DNA of 64,000 nucleotides. Origin: Macrotis lagotis (lineage: Eukaryota > Chordata > Mammalia > Peramelemorphia > Peramelidae). A model generated the notes under the pieces. That model had not been told where the DNA came from, made no database searches, and worked only from the letters and a program-made list of their open reading frames with translations. The position numbers and the translations under genes were made by a program. The DNA is taken from assembly GCF_037893015.1 (NCBI RefSeq), contig NC_133666.1:4214239-4278238 (forward strand). Direction: 5' to 3'. This document shows positions 12,401-26,730 of this stretch, in pieces. Position 1 is the first letter of the stretch, and the number at the start of each line of letters is the position of its first letter.

Positions 12401-15400
12401 AAAAAAAAATGATTTAGACTCCCTGCTAAGAGAACCTATGATGCAGAACCCCTGCAGAGGGACCCTATAAAGCAGAACCCGTGTTGAAAGAATCTATGAT
12501 TTAAGTCTCCTGTTGAGTACAAAGATTTAGACTCCCTGCTGAAAGAACCTATGATATAGACCCAGTTCTGAGAGAACCTCTTATGTAGAACCTCTATTGA
12601 GAAAGCTATGCTTTAGAACTCCATGCTGAGAGAGCAATGATTTAAAACACCTGATGTAGGGGCATTTAGGTGGTGCAGTGGAAAGAGCATCAACTTGGAG
12701 TCAGGAGGACCGGAGTTCAAATCCCTCCTCAGACATTTAATAATTACCTAGCTGTGTGATCTCAAGGAGTCACTTAACCCCATTGCCTAAAATAAATAAA
12801 TTAAAAATTAAAACAACACCTGCTGTAAGAATCGATGCTCTAGATCCCTTGCTGAGAGAACCTATGAAGCAGATCTGATGAGAGAACACTGATATTGACC
12901 CTCTGGCTGAGAAAACCTCTAAATTAGAACTCCTGTGAGAGAACAATTATTTAGACTCCCTGAGGAGGGAAACTATGATGCAGAACTCCTGTTGAGGGAA
13001 CCTATGAAGCAGAACATTTACTGAAAGAACCTATGATTTAGGCCCCCTGTTGATAGAAGCTAAGGTTGCAAACCCCCTGCTGAGAGAAACTATGATTAAG
13101 AACCCCTGCTGAGAAAACCTATGATTTAGACCACCTGTTGCTAGAACCTTTGATATAGAAGTCCTGCTAAGAAAATGAATGATGCAGAATCACTGCTGAG
13201 AGAACCTAACATTTAGACTACCTGTTGAGAGAACCTATGATACAGAGCCCTGATGAGAGAACCTAAGATGTAGAACCCTTGTTGAGAGAACAATGATTTA
13301 GAAACCCTGCTGAGAAAATTTATAATGCAGAAAGCCTGCTGAGAGAACCTATGAATGAGACCTCCTGCTAGGAGAAGCTTTGGCTTTTGACACCCTGATG
13401 GGAGAACCTCTAATTTCATACTCCAAGAGAACCTATGATGCAAAACCCAGTTGAGAGAACCTATGATGCAGAAGCCCTGCTGTGAAACCAATAACTTAGA
13501 CTCCCCACCTGAGAGAACCTCTAATTTAGACTCTGCTGAGCAAATGAATGATATATAGACTCCAGACTGAGAGAACCTCTGATATAGACCCCCCCCTGCT
13601 GAGAGAACCTAGGCTATAAACCTATTGGAGAAAGAACCTATGAATGAGGGCACCTGCTACCAGAACCTTTGATTGTGTCCCCCTGCTGAAAGAAGCTCTG
13701 ATTTAGTACTACTGCAGAGATAACTAAAGATACAGACATCCTGCTAAGAGAACCTAAGATATTGACAACCTGCTGAGAGAACAATGTCCAATACCCACCT
13801 GCTGAGAGAACCTATGACTTTCATACCCTGAGAGAACCAAAGATATAGACACCTTGCTGAGAGAACCTGATTTAGTACTCCTCCTGAAAGTACCTATGTT
13901 GCAGAAACTCTGTTGAGTAAACCTCTGATCTAGAACCCCTGCCAAGTGACCTGATTATGTAGAACCCCAGTGGGAGAACAATGACTTAAACCCCTTGCTG
14001 AGAGAGCTTATGATGTAGATGCCATGCTGAGAGAAGTTATGATGCAGAACCTTTGCTGAGAGAACCCATGATGCAGAACCCTTTCTGAGAGATCCAAAGA
14101 TGCAGAACTCCTGCTGAGAGAACCTACAAATTGGAGACCCTACTACAAAAATCTCTGATGTAGAACTCCTCCAACTGATATAGATCTCCAGCTGAGAAAG
14201 CCTATAACTGAGGCCCCCTGCTATCAGCACCTATGATTCTGAGCCCCAGCTGAGAAAGCCTCAGATTTAGGACTCCTGATAACAGAACCAAAAATACAGA
14301 CAGAACTAGATACAAAATAACTTCTGCTGAGAGAACCTATGATTTAGACACACAATGAGAGAATCTCAGATTTGGACCCCCTGCCAAGAGAACTCTTGCT
14401 AAAACCACCTGCTGAGAGGACCTAAGATATAGACCCCTGATGAGAGAACCTATAATTTAGACATCATTCTGAGAGAACGTCTGAAAAACGCCCCCTGTTG
14501 AGAGAACCAAAGATATAAACCCCCTGCTGAGAGAACCTATTAATGAGGCCCCCTTCAAGAGAACTTGTGGCTTTTGACACTCTGCTGAGAGAACTCATGA
14601 ATGAGGTCCCCTTCTGGTAGCACTAATGATTATGTCTCCCTTCTGAGAGAACCTATGATGCAGAATCCCTGCTGTGAGACTAATGACTAAGACTCCCCCT
14701 CAACTGGGACAACTCCTGAGAACCTAAGATGAAGAACCCTTGTTGAAAGAACAAAGATTTAGACACTCTGCTGAGAGAACTTATGATACAGAAACCCTGT
14801 TGAGATAATCTATGATTTCAATTCCATGCTGAGAGAACCTCTGATACCTGCTGAGAGAACAATGTCCAATACCCCACTTCTGAGAGAACCTATGATTTAG
14901 ATCCCCGGATGTGAAAACTTATGATTTAGATGCCCTGCTTCAAGAATTTCTGATTTAGAACTCCAACTAAGAGATGAATGTTTCAGAACTCCTGCTAAGA
15001 GAACCTAACAGTTAAACTACCTGTTGAGAGAACCTATGATGCAGACCCCTGATGAGTGAACCTAAGATGAAGAACCCCTGTTGAGAGAACAAAGATTTAG
15101 ACATCCTGCTGAGAGACATTATGATTCAGAATCCCTCTTGAGAGAACCTATGATTTGGATCTCATGCTGAGAGAAACTCTGACGCAGACTCCTTGCTGAG
15201 AGAACCTATTAATGAGGCCCCCTTCTAGGAACACTTATGATTATGACCACATGCAGAGAGAACATCTGATTCAGTACTCCATCTGAGAGAACCTGTGATG
15301 CAAAACCCAACTGAGAGAACCAAAGATATAGAACCCCTGCTCTGAGATAAATGACTTAGACCCCCTTCCTGAGAGAACCTCTGATGCATATCCTCTGCTG

Positions 15401-16067
15401 AGAGAATCTATGATGCAGAACTCCTACTAAGAGAACCTAAGATGCAGAACCCCTGATGAGAGAACCTATGAATTGGAGACCCTGCTACGAAAACCTCTGA
15501 AACAAAACTCCTCCTGAGAGAACCTATGATGTAGACCTTCTGCTGAAAAATCCTATGAATGAGGTCACCCACTAGAAGCACTTAGTATTCTATCCCCTGG
15601 GTGAGAGAACCTTCGATATTGACCCCCTGCTGAGAGAACCTGTGATTTAGAACCCCCTGCTGAAAGAACCTCTGATATATACTCCCTGCTGGGAGAACCT
15701 AATCTATAGACCACCAGATGAGAGAACATATGATTTAGACCCCAGGCTGAGAGAACCTCATATAGCCCTTCTGCTGAGAGAAACTAAGATATAGACTCCC
15801 TACTGAGAGAACTTATGATTTAGACCCCCAGGCTGAGAGAGACTCTGATAGAGACCCTCTGCTAAGAGAACCTAAGATATCAACCCCCTGGGGAGAAAAC
15901 CTATGAATGAGGCCCCTACTAAGAGCACCTATGATTATATCCCTATGCTGAGAGAACCTCTGATATTGACCCCCTGCTGAGAGAACCTATGATGCAGAAT
16001 ACAGTTGAGAGAACCTGTGATGCAGAGCCCGTGCTGCAAGAATCTCTGATTTAGATTCTCTGCTGAG
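12400..16067 (+). repeat. 29-bp satellite, core subtype (left half)
   Basis: The monomer shifts to the derived form CCCCTGCTGAGAGAACC plus TATGATTTAGAC (modal period 29). GAGG has become GAGA, and GGCAG is mostly replaced by TTTAG. Units are more uniform than at the edges but still vary by substitutions and 1-5 bp indels. It is interrupted by a SINE at 12659-12814 and ends at the solo LTR. Confidence 0.9.
12659..12814 (+). mobile_element. Marsupial SINE inserted in the satellite
   Basis: Head GGGGCATTTAGGTGGTGCAG, B-box GAGTTCAAATCC and A-rich tail. Flanked by a 13-bp target duplication AACACCTGATGTA (12646-12658) and AACACCTGCTGTA (12815-12827), one mismatch. The duplicated sequence is satellite, so the array predates this insertion. 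Confidence 0.92.
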
Positions 16068-17137
16068 TGTGGGGGGTCCAGCCTCCGCGGGGTCCTTGGA
16101 ACTTGACAGGAGGGATAGAGTCGGCAAAATGAGTTGAGTCAAAAAGTGGGTAAAGGCAGGAGCAGGTTGACTGTCAGCTGCTTAGATTTATTTTTATAGT
16201 CTTAGAATCATATGAAACAAGCAAACTAAAATCATTTCCTTGGTTACAAAAGTATACAATTTTCATCATTAATCACATAGTTCATATGGTTACAAGTTAG
16301 ATCATGTAGTGGTTACAAGTGTGACTATCAATCATGTAGTTAATTTTCTTGTCCCTGCTCAGACCGTGATGACCTCAACCTGCCTGTTGCCTAGTTTGCT
16401 GCTGCATAGTAAAGTTATTGATTAAACAGAACATTCCTTAGAATAATCTTTGATATAATTTGTTTAATGGAATGCTTCTATGTTTTTGTACCGCATATGT
16501 AATGTTTTCGATATGCTCCCTTGACAGCCTATAGTGAGGGTAGCTATGTTTGTCCACCTGTCTGTTGATTCCTTCAATAACTAATTTTCCTTTCAGCCCT
16601 TGTTGGTAGACGCTACGGTTTCTATGACTTTTTATTCTTTGCCAATTAACTTAGGCTGTTAAGAGTTCACATATTGGTTACCTATACTAACTATTCTCTC
16701 ACCATCTTTATCATATATTCCTGTGTATGATAAGGGGGGCAAAACTGTTAATTTCCCTGGAATTCTATCTGACCCATCTTGTATCTGGTTTCCCTATATA
16801 TATTCTGACATCTCCCTGGAACTCCCAGTGCTGTGTCTTCCAAAGATTTCATAATGTTGAAGCCTTTTGTATGTCTCAGGGAGAGGCACTCCTGTTAAAT
16901 TTGGACAGAGTTCACAATCTGTTTTATTCAAGGAATTTCTCAGAAATCCTTCCTTTATAGTCATTCCACTATTAGGATGAGTAAGTTTTGCAATCAATAA
17001 TAGACCTCTAAATATGGGTATGCATGGAATCCCTATATATATTGAAGAAGGAAATGTTGTTCCATCAGGCAGTGTGACTGCCCTGAGTCTTCTTGCTGCG
17101 ACTGTGTCAAACAGCTTAGAGACCCTGGCTCCCAACA
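16068..17137 (-). mobile_element. Solo LTR of a class II (ERVK/IAP-like) endogenous retrovirus
   Basis: A 1,070-bp unique block bounded by TG...CA (TGTTGGGAGCC...CCCCCCACA when read on the minus strand) and by the 6-bp duplication GCTGAG at 16062-16067 and 17138-17143. The minus-strand start resembles IAP-type class II LTRs, and a 6-bp duplication is usual for that class. On the minus strand TATAAAAATAAA lies about 120 bp before the 3' end, at about 16199-16188. No internal viral genes are present, so the provirus was lost by LTR recombination. GCTGAG occurs in most satellite units, so the duplication alone is weak proof; removing the block nevertheless restores a regular monomer. Open frames at 16727-17177 are not viral genes. 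Confidence 0.85.
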
Positions 17138-20100
17138 GCTGAGCAAACAAATGATTTAGATAGTAGGCTGAGAGCACCTATGATTTGGACCCCATGATGT
17201 GATAACAATGGGTTAGACTCCTTGCTGAGAAAACTTATGATTTAGATGCCCTGCTCCAAGAATCTCTGGTGCAGAACTCCTGCTAAGATAATGAATGTTT
17301 GAGAACCCCTGATGAGAGAACCTCTGATGCAGACCCCTGATTAGTGAAGGTAAGATGAAGAACTCCTGTTGAGAGAACAAAGATTTAGACACCCTGCTGA
17401 GAGAACTTATGATGCAGAAACCCCATTGAGAGAACCTATAATTTAGATCCCATGCTGAGAGAACCTCTGATACAGAACCCCTGCTGAGAGAACGTAAGTT
17501 ATAGAACCCTTGTTGAGAGTACTTCTGATTTAGTACTCCTCCTTAGAGAGCCTCGGATCTAGAACCCCTTGCTGAGAGAACCTATGTAGAACCCTGGTGA
17601 GAGAACAATGACTTAGACCCTTTGCTGAGTGAGCTTATGATTTAGTTGCCATGCTGAGAGAAGTTATGATGCAAAATCTTTGCTGAGAGAACCCATGATT
17701 TAGACCCATTATTGAGAGAATCGATGATCCCATGCTGAGAGAACCTAAGATAAAGACTCCCTGCTACGATAACCTATAATTTAGACCACCGGTTGAGAGA
17801 ATCGAAGTTGCAGAACCTCCATGAGATAAAAATGACATAAACACTTTGCTGAGAGAATCTATGTTTTAAACTCCCAGGTGAGAGAAATTATGATAAAGAC
17901 CCCTTACTGGGAGAATCTAGGATATGGACACCCTGCAGAGAGAACCTATGATTTAGACCCCATGTTGAGAGAACCTATGAATGAGGCCCTATGATAGGCA
18001 AATCTGTGGTTTTTGACATGTGATAAGAGAACCCATGAAAGAGGCCCCTGATAGAGACACTTATGATTATGCCCCCTTGATGAACCTCTGATATTGATGA
18101 CCAGATGAGAGAAACTAAATAGACCACCTGCTGACAGAACCTATGTTTTAGACGCCATGCTAAAGAACCTATGATAAAGACTCCTGCTGGGAGAATCTAA
18201 GATATAGATCTCCTTCAGGGCGAACCTATGATTTCCACCCCATGCTAAGAGAACTGAAGAATGAGGCCCACTGCAGGGGGAATCTGTGGTTTTTGACATC
18301 CTGCTGAGAGAATGCATGAATGAGGTCTCCTGCTAGTAACACCTATGATTGTATCCCCATGCTGAGAGAACCTCCAATATAGACCACCTGGTGGGAGAAC
18401 CTAAGGAATGGACCCTGTGCTGAGAGAACCTATGATTCGTAACCCATGCTGAGAGAAACTCAGAGATAAACTCCCTACTGGGAAAACCTAAGATATTAAT
18501 CTCCTGATGAGAGAACCTATGATATTGACCCCTTACTAAGAGAAGCTATGATAAAGACCCCCCCCCCCCGCTGGGAGAATCTAAGATATAGACCACCAGC
18601 AGAGAGAACCTATGATTTAGTCCCCATGCTAAGAGTACCTATGGATGAGGTCCTGTGCTAGTAGCACCTACAATTATGTTCCCATGCTGAGAAAACCTCT
18701 GATATTGAACCCCTGCTGAGAGAAACTAAGGTATGGTACCCCTGTTGAGAGAAAATATCATACATACTCCCTGCTGAGAGAACCTAAAATATAGACCTCC
18801 TGAGGAAAGAACCTGTAGTATAGACCCAATACTGAGAGAACCTATGATTTAGATCCCATGCTAAGAGAAACATTGAATGAGGGCCTCCCTGCTAGAAGAA
18901 TCTGTGATTTTGGACACCCTTCTGAGAAAAACCTATGAATTAGACCCCCTGCTAATAGCACCTATGGTTATACCCCTGTGATGAGAGAACCTAAGAAATT
19001 GATTCCATGATGAGTAAACCTGTGATTTAGACCCCATGCTGGGAGAACCTCTTATATAGACACCCTGCAGAAAGAACCAAAGATATGGACTCCCTGTTGA
19101 GATAACCTATGATTTAGACCACATGCTGAGAGAACCTCTGATATAGAACCCCTGCTAACAGTACCTCTGATATAGACCCTCTGCTGGTAGAACCTAAGAT
19201 ATAGACACCATGCTGAGAGAACCTATGATTTACACCCCATACAGAGGGAGCGTAATATATTGACCCCCTGCTGAGAGAATCTCTGATAAAGACCCTCTGG
19301 TTGGAGAATGTAAGATATAGACCCAGAACAGAGAGAACCTATGATTTAGACCCCATGCTGTGAGTACCTATGAATGAGATCCCCTGCTAGGAGAACCTGT
19401 GATTTTTGACACCCAGCTAAGAGAACCTATAAATGAGGCCCACTGCTAGAAGCACCAATGATTATGTTCCCCTTCTGAGAGAATCTCAGATATTGACACC
19501 CTGCTGAACGAATCTAAGAGATATGCCCACTACTGAGAGCCTATGATTCAGAATCTCTGCTGAGGGAACCTCTAACATAGACTCCCTGCTGGGAGAACCT
19601 GAGATATAGACCCCTGATTAGAGAACCTATGGTTTGGGCCACACGCTGAGAAAACATCTGATATAGACGTCCTTCTGACAGAACCAAGGATATATACCCC
19701 CTTGCTGAAAGAATCTCTGATTTAGTACTCCTCCTGAGAGAACCTATAATGCAGAAACTATATTGTGAGCATCTATGACCTAGAACCCCTGCTGAGAGAA
19801 CCTGAGACAGAATTTAGCTGAGAGAACCATTGATGCAGAACTCCTGTGTTAATAACCTGATTTGCAGAACTCATGCTGAGAGAACCCTTGATTTAAACCC
19901 ATTATTGAGAGAATCGATGATTTAGACTCCCTGCTGAGAGAACCTTAGTTCTGCAGAACCCCCATGAGATAACTTTGATTTAAATCCTTTATTGAGAGAA
20001 CCTATGATTTAGATTACCTGCTTAGAGAAGTTATGACAAAAATTTCCTGATGGGACTGAAAAGGGAACCCATGATTTAGACCCCATGCTAAGAGAACCTA

Positions 20101-22460
20101 GGAATGAGGCCCCAAGCTAGGAGAACCTATAATTATGTCTCAAAGCTGAGAGAACCTCTGATATTGACCCACTGTTGAGACATCCCCTGCTGAGAGAACC
20201 TCTTATATCAACCTCCTGCTGAGAAAACCTAAGCTATAGACACCCTGCTGAGATAATCTATGATTTAGAAAGCATGCAGAGAGAACCTTTGATTTAGACC
20301 CTATGCTGTTTTAGACCCCATGTTCAGAGAACATCGGATATTAACACCCTGCTGGGAAAAGCTAAGATATAGACTGCCTCATGAGACAACCTCTGATATA
20401 GGAACCCTGCTAGAAGAATGTGAGATATAGAACCCATACAGAGAGAACCTCTGATTTAGATCACATGCTTAGAGAACCTCTGATATTGACCCCCTGTTGA
20501 GAGAACCTCTGATTTACATCCCATGCTGAGAGAACCTCTTATATGGACCTCTTGATGAGAAAACTTAATATATAGACTGCCTGAAGAAATAAGCTATGAT
20601 TTGGACCCCCTGCTGAGAGAGCCTCTGACAAAGAACCCTTGTTGGAAGAACCTGAGATAGAGAACCCAAGCTGAGAAAACCTATGATTTAGACTCCATGC
20701 TGAGAGAACCTCTCATAGTGACCAACTGTTGAGAGATTCCCCTGCTGAGAGAACCTATGATTTACATCCCATACTGAGAGAACCTCTTATATCAACCTCC
20801 TGCTGAGAAAACCTAAGATATAGACTCCCTGTTGATACAATCTATGATTTAGACACCATGCTGAGAGAACCTCTGCTATAGAAACCCTGGTGGTAGAATC
20901 TAAAAAACAGACCCTCTGATGAGAGAACCTATGGTTTAGACCCCAGGCTAAAAGAAACACTGATATTGACCCCTGCAGAGAGATCCTATGATAAAGACCC
21001 ACTGCTGGGATAATCTAAGATATAGACTTCCAATAGAGAAAAACTATGATTTAGAACCCAAGCTAAGAGAACCTATGAATGAGGCTCCCTACAAGGAGAA
21101 TCATTTGTTTTTGAAAACCTGCTAAGAGAACATATGAAAGAGTCCTAATTCTAGAAGCACCTATGATAATGTCACTGTGATGAGAGGAACTCTGACAATA
21201 ACTCCCTGCTGACAGTACCTAGGGTATAGACTCCCTTTTGAGAGAACCACTGATATAGAAGTCCTGTGAGTAGAACCTAAGATATAAACCTCATGCTGAG
21301 AGAACCTATTATTTGAACCGCATGCAGAGAGAACTTCTGATATTGATGTCCTGTTGAGAGCACATATGATAAAGACCCCCTACTGGAAGAATCAAAATAT
21401 GGACACGCTGCTGACAGAAACTATGATTTAGACCCCATAGTTGGAGAACCTGTGATTGAGACCCCCTGCTTGTAGGGCTGATTATTATGTCCCTGTGTTA
21501 GGAGAACCTCTGATATTGAGCCACTGTTGAGAGAACCTATTAATTAGAACCCCTGTAGACTGAACCTCTGATATAGACTCCCCACTGGAAGAACTTAAGG
21601 TATAGACCCCTAGATGAGAGAACCTATGATTTGTACCCCACACAGAAACATTCTCCCTTCTAGAGAATCTGTGATGAAGAACCACTGCTGATAGAATCTA
21701 AGCCACAGACCCTCCAGCAGTGAGAACCTATGATTTAGACCCCATGCTAAGAGAATCCATGTAAGAGGCTGCCTGTTAGGAGAAACAGTGGTTTTTGATA
21801 CCTTGCAAAGTGAACCTACAAAAGAGGCCCTCTTCTAGAAGCATATATGATTATGTCCCCATGATGAGAGAACCTCTGATATTCATTACATGCTGAGAAG
21901 AACTAAGGTATAGATTCCCTATTGAGAGAACCTATGTTATAGACCCCATGTTGAGAGAACCTCCGTTATAGAACTCATGTTGGAAGAACCTGAGATTTAA
22001 ATCCCATAATGAGAGAACCTATGATTTAGACTGCATGATGAAATAACCTCTGGTATTGATCCCTTGTTGAGAGATCCCCTGCTGAGAGAACCTATGATTT
22101 AGACCTGATTCTGAGTGAAAGACTGCTATTGACCCCCTGCTGAAAGAACCTATGATTTAGACCCCTTGCTCAGAGAAACTCTGATGCTGAGCCCCTGTGG
22201 AGAGAACCTAAAATATAGACCCCCTACTTAGAGAACCTCAAATGCAGACCTCCTGCTGAAAGAACAGTGATTTAAACTCTACTGAGCGAGCCTATGATAT
22301 AAAACCTGTGCTGAGAGATCGTATGATGCAGTGCCCTAGTTTAGCGAACCTTTGATTTAGACTCCATGCTCAGAGAACTTCTGCTTTAGACCTCTTGCTG
22401 AGAAAGCCTATGATATAGACCCCCTCATGAGAGAACGTATGATTTAGACCCTGTGGTGAG
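17138..22460 (+). repeat. 29-bp satellite, core subtype (right half)
   Basis: Continuation of the core monomer (GCTGAGAGAACCTATGATTT), with frequent GATATTGACC, GATATAGACC and AATGAGGCCC variants. The variants recur in short runs, for example AATGAGGCCC followed by TTTTTGACA near 18000, 18270, 18880 and 19390. This suggests higher-order units of several monomers that have since diverged. A C11 run lies at about 18550. Confidence 0.88.
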
Positions 22461-23876
22461 AGCAGCAATGATGCAGACCATCCACTGAGACAATCAATGA
22501 TGCTGATCCCCCGCTAAGGGAACCTTTAAGGCAGATTCTCTCTGAGAGGAAAGATAGTTCATATAGTCTGATAGAATCTTTGATGGAGAACCCCTGTGAG
22601 AGGACCTATGATACAAATCACACACTGAGGGAACCTATGATGTAAATCTCCTGCAGAGAGTACTAATGATGAAGAACCCTCCCCCCAACTGAGAGAACTT
22701 TTGAGGCAGACCCTTGCTCAAAGGACTTATGATACAGAACACCCATTAAGGAGACTTATGAGGCAGACTCCTGCTGAGTGGACCTATGAAACAGACTCTC
22801 ACTGAGAGGATGGATGACGCAGAGGATTTGTGATGCAGACCCTGTCTGAGAGGAGCTATGATGCAGAGTGCCTGCTGAACCTATGATGCAGAACTGCCAC
22901 TGAAAGAGGATATGAGGGAGGACGCCTGCTAGGAGAACCTATGAGATAGACCCTGTTGAGAGGATTGATGGTGAAGACCACCACTGAGAGAAGTTGTGCT
23001 GCAGACACCCTCTGAGAGGACCTATGAGGAAGAATCCCTAATATGAAGACCGATGAGGCAGGCTCCAGTTGAGAGGATTGATGGTGCAGACCACCACTGA
23101 GAGGACCTATGATGATGATCCCCTGTGAGAGGACCTATGATACAGATCAGGCACTGAGAGAACCTGTGATTCAGACACCCAGCTGAGAGCAAAAGTATTA
23201 TACAGAACCCCTGCTGAGAGAACCTGTGATGCAGATCTTTTACCAAGAGAACCAGTGAGGCAGAAGTCCCACCATGAAGGCAGGCTCCAACTGAGTGGAC
23301 CTATGAGGCAAACCCTCACTGGGAGGGCAAAGGATGCAAAACATTCACTGAGAGAAGTTTTGAGGAAGATGACACTGAAAGGACCTATGATGCAGAACAC
23401 AAGAAAAGGGGACCTATGAGGCAGACTCCCACTGAGAGGACCTATGATGATGGTCCCCTTTGAGAGAACCTTTGATACAGATGATGCACTGAGGGAACCT
23501 ATGATTAAGAACGCTTACTTATAGAACTCATGCTGCAGACACCCCCCTACTGGGAGAAACAATGATTCAGAACTCCCACTAAGGGGACCTATGAGGCAGA
23601 TCCCTGCTTAGAGGATCGATGGGGCAGATACCCTAGAAGGAGAATATGATGTAGATGACACACTAAGAGAACCTATAATCTAGACCCCTTGCTGAGTGAA
23701 TCTATGAGGCAGACCCCCTATTAAGAGAACCAATGATGCAGACCTCCTGTTGAGAGAACATATGATATACAACCCTGCTATGGGGAATTGTGAAGCAGAA
23801 TTCCATTGAGTGTACCTATGAGGCAAATACTCACTGATAGGACTAAGGACACTGAACACTGACTTAGAGAACTTTT
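22460..23876 (+). repeat. 29-bp satellite, right edge, seed-like monomers
   Basis: The monomer reverts to the form seen at the left edge (CCACTGAGAGGACCTATGA followed by GGCAGAC or TGCAGA). The last 18 bp (23859-23876) form the left target duplication of the HAL1-like insertion. Confidence 0.88.
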
Positions 23877-26730
23877 TTTGTACAAGTAGATCTTTTCCCC
23901 CTTTTTTCTCTTATTTTTTTAAATTTACTTTTAAATTTTTCTTTAATTTATTTACACATTATTAAAATAGTCTTAAGAGCAAACATAATACCCCCTCCCC
24001 CACAAAAATATAAAGCTTCATGAGAAATAAAAGAAAGAGAAAAAAAATGTGTTACAGTCTATGTTCCGATACCATAGGGCTTGGAATATTCTTTATCATA
24101 AGTCTATCAGAGAAGTGACTTCCATATTTTTCTGCAGTTGCTGTTGCTGATTGATTGGAATTCCCTTCATCCATTCCTCCCCACTACCATCTATTATATT
24201 TTCTCTCTCCTTTCACTCTGTCCTTCTTCAAAAATGTGCTGTGGGGCAGCCAAGTGGCACAGCAGACAGAGCACTGGCCCTGGATCCAAGAGGTCCCAAG
24301 TCCACATCTCCCCCCAGAGACCCAGCAACCGCCTGGCCCCGTGGTCCTAGACAGGACTCACAATCCCACCACCTTACAAAAATAAAAAAGAAAATGTTAT
24401 ATCTGACTATCCTCTCCTATGATCTACCCTCTCCTATATCACCCACTTCCTCCTCCCCTCCCCCTGTCCACCTTCTCTCCTTTTTCCTTCTAGATATCTA
24501 TACCCTATTAAGTGCATATGCTGTTTCCTCTCTGAACCATTTCTGATGAGAATGAAGGCTCCCTCATTCCCCCTAGCCTCTCCCCTTCCATATCATTGCA
24601 AAAGCTACATGAAATATCTTTTATATGAAATATCTTAGCTTGTTCTACCTCTCCTTTCTCTTACTCCCAATACAATTCCCTTTCACCCACTGACTCCATT
24701 TTTACCATATATTATATCTTTAAATTCAGTTCTTTCCTGTGCCTCATCTATAAAAGCTTTTTCTACCTGCTCTATTAAATGAGAAGGTTTATATGAATAT
24801 AATCAGTATCATTTTTTCATGCAGGAATACATGCAGTTCATCATTATTAAGTCCCTCACAATTTACCCTTCTCATCCTCCCTCTCTATGCTTCACCTGAG
24901 TCCTATACTTGAAGATCAAACTTTCTGTTTAGCTCTGGTCATTTCCACAGGAACATTTGAAATTCCCCTGTTTCATTGAAAGTCCATCTTTTCCCCTGGA
25001 AGAGGATGTTCAGTTTTGCTGGGTATTTGATTCTCGGTTACATTCCAAGCTCTTTTGCCTTCTGGAATATTATATACCAAGCCCTACCAGCCCTTAATGT
25101 AGTTGCTGCTAAGTCCTGGGTAATCATGACTGCAGCTCCATGATATTTGAATTGGGTTCTTCTGGATGCTTGTAATCTTTTCTCTTTTGACTTGGGAGTT
25201 CTGAAACTGGGCTATAATATTCTTGGGGGTTGTTTTTTTGTTTTTGGTTCTCTTTCTCAGGGAGATCAGTGGATTCTCTCAATTTCTATTTTATCCTCTG
25301 CTCCTAGAATATCAGAGAAAATTTTCTGGTTGAAATTCTTTAAAAAATTAGGTCAAGGCTCTTTTCCTGATCATGACTTTCAGGTAGCCCAATAATTTTT
25401 AAATTATATTTTCTGGATTTTTTTTCCAGATCAGTTGTTTTTTCAATGAGATATTTCACATTTTCTTCTAGTTTTTTATTCTTTTGGTGTTGAATTATAG
25501 GGTCTTGATTTCTCGCAGAGTCATCAGCTTCCTTTCGTTCCATTCTACATCTGAAGGATTTGTTTTCCTCAGAGAGCTTTCTTTTCTCCTTTTCTATCTG
25601 TCCAATTCTGTTTTTGAAAGTATTCTTCTCTTCAACAACTTTTTGAACTGTTTTATCCATTTGACCTAAATTGGTTTTCAACTGGTTATTTTCTTGAGCA
25701 TTTTTCTGTATCTCCTTGACTAAGCTGCTGACTTCATTGTCATGTTATTCCTGCATCTCTCTCATTTCTTTTCTCAACTTTTCTTCTATCTCCCTTACTT
25801 GATTTTCAAAATCTTTTTTGAGAACTGACATAGTCTGAGCCCAACTTCGATATTTCTTTGTCTTTATAGTCTTTGGATACAGAAGCTTGGACTTTCTCAT
25901 CTTCAGATTGAGTATTTTGATCCTCCATGGGACCAAAGTAATTTACTATGGTCAGGTTCCTTTTTTTCTGTTTACTCATTTCCCCAGGCTGTGCCTGGTT
26001 TGTGTGTGCTTCCTGAGATTTTGAATGTTATTGGGACAACCCATCAAGGACCACAGTATGTGAGACTGACTGTTCTCCTGGTGTATTGAATGACCACTAG
26101 TGTACCCCTCTGTCCCAGGCTATGGGGGGCTCCCTGCTCTATAGGGGGCACAGACTGTGACCAGGATCTGAATGTGGTCAAAGCCCCAGAGTCCTGTCCC
26201 AGGGACAGAGGACAGATCTGAGCAGTCTCCCTCCACTCCCTTACTTTCTGTGGGCTGAGGACTCAGGGCACAGCTGCCAGCCTGCTGGGGGGCTCTGTGA
26301 ACCTGCTTCCATTTCCAGGATCTAGGCTGCACTGGAAGCTGTGGAGGGCCACACTGGCCTGGGCTTCATGTTCAATCTGGCAGAGGTCTTCCTGTTGATC
26401 TTCCAATTTGTGCTTGGTGCTTCCTGGGGTGCAGGTCAGGAAATTGCTTCTGCAGCTAGAAGCCGGAGCTCCCAGGTACCCTGGGGCTGTTTCTGGGAGG
26501 CTGAAGTTCCTTCACTCAAGTGCCCTGCTGCCCCTCCAACCCTGTGGAACAGAGCCTTCCCACAATTTCCCAGGCTACCTTGGGCTGGAGAATTGCCTCA
26601 CTGGATATTTTTGTGGGTTCTGTTCTCAAAAATTTAGTTAGAGTCATAATTTTAAGGTTTTTGAAATATTTTGGAGAGATCATCTAGGAGAGAATGTACT
26701 CCTGCCACCATCTTGGCTCTACCCCACCCC
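23877..26730 (-). mobile_element. HAL1-like (half-L1, ORF2-less) retrotransposon, full length
   Basis: A 2.85-kb element on the minus strand with an 18-bp target duplication, CTGACTTAGAGAACTTTT, at 23859-23876 and 26731-26748. The 5' end is intact, starting GGGGTGGGGTAGAGCCAAGA near 26730. A 5'UTR of about 0.75 kb is followed by an ORF1 with coiled-coil-rich parts at 25936-25745 and 25681-25340, then an RRM/C-terminal part broken by stops down to about 24960. There is then a 3'UTR of about 1.1 kb and an A-rich end. No reverse transcriptase is present between ORF1 and the 3'UTR, which is the HAL1 layout; such elements are known in marsupials and rely on L1 proteins. ORF1 is frameshifted, so this copy is dead. 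An internally deleted L1 is the alternative. Confidence 0.8.
24242..24392 (+). mobile_element. Diverged tRNA-type SINE nested in the HAL1-like element
   Basis: GGGGCAGCCAAGTGGCACAG head, AGAGCACTGGCCCTGGA, and an A-rich tail (AAAAATAAAAAAGAAAA). The middle differs from the other SINE copies (CCCCAGAGACCCAGCAACC), so this is a different subfamily. It splits the HAL1-like 3'UTR. Confidence 0.75.

Noticed and set aside
16727-17177. Retroviral coding remnants within the LTR block
   Set aside because: The block has only LTR ends and no gag, pol or env-like translation; the open frames are chance.
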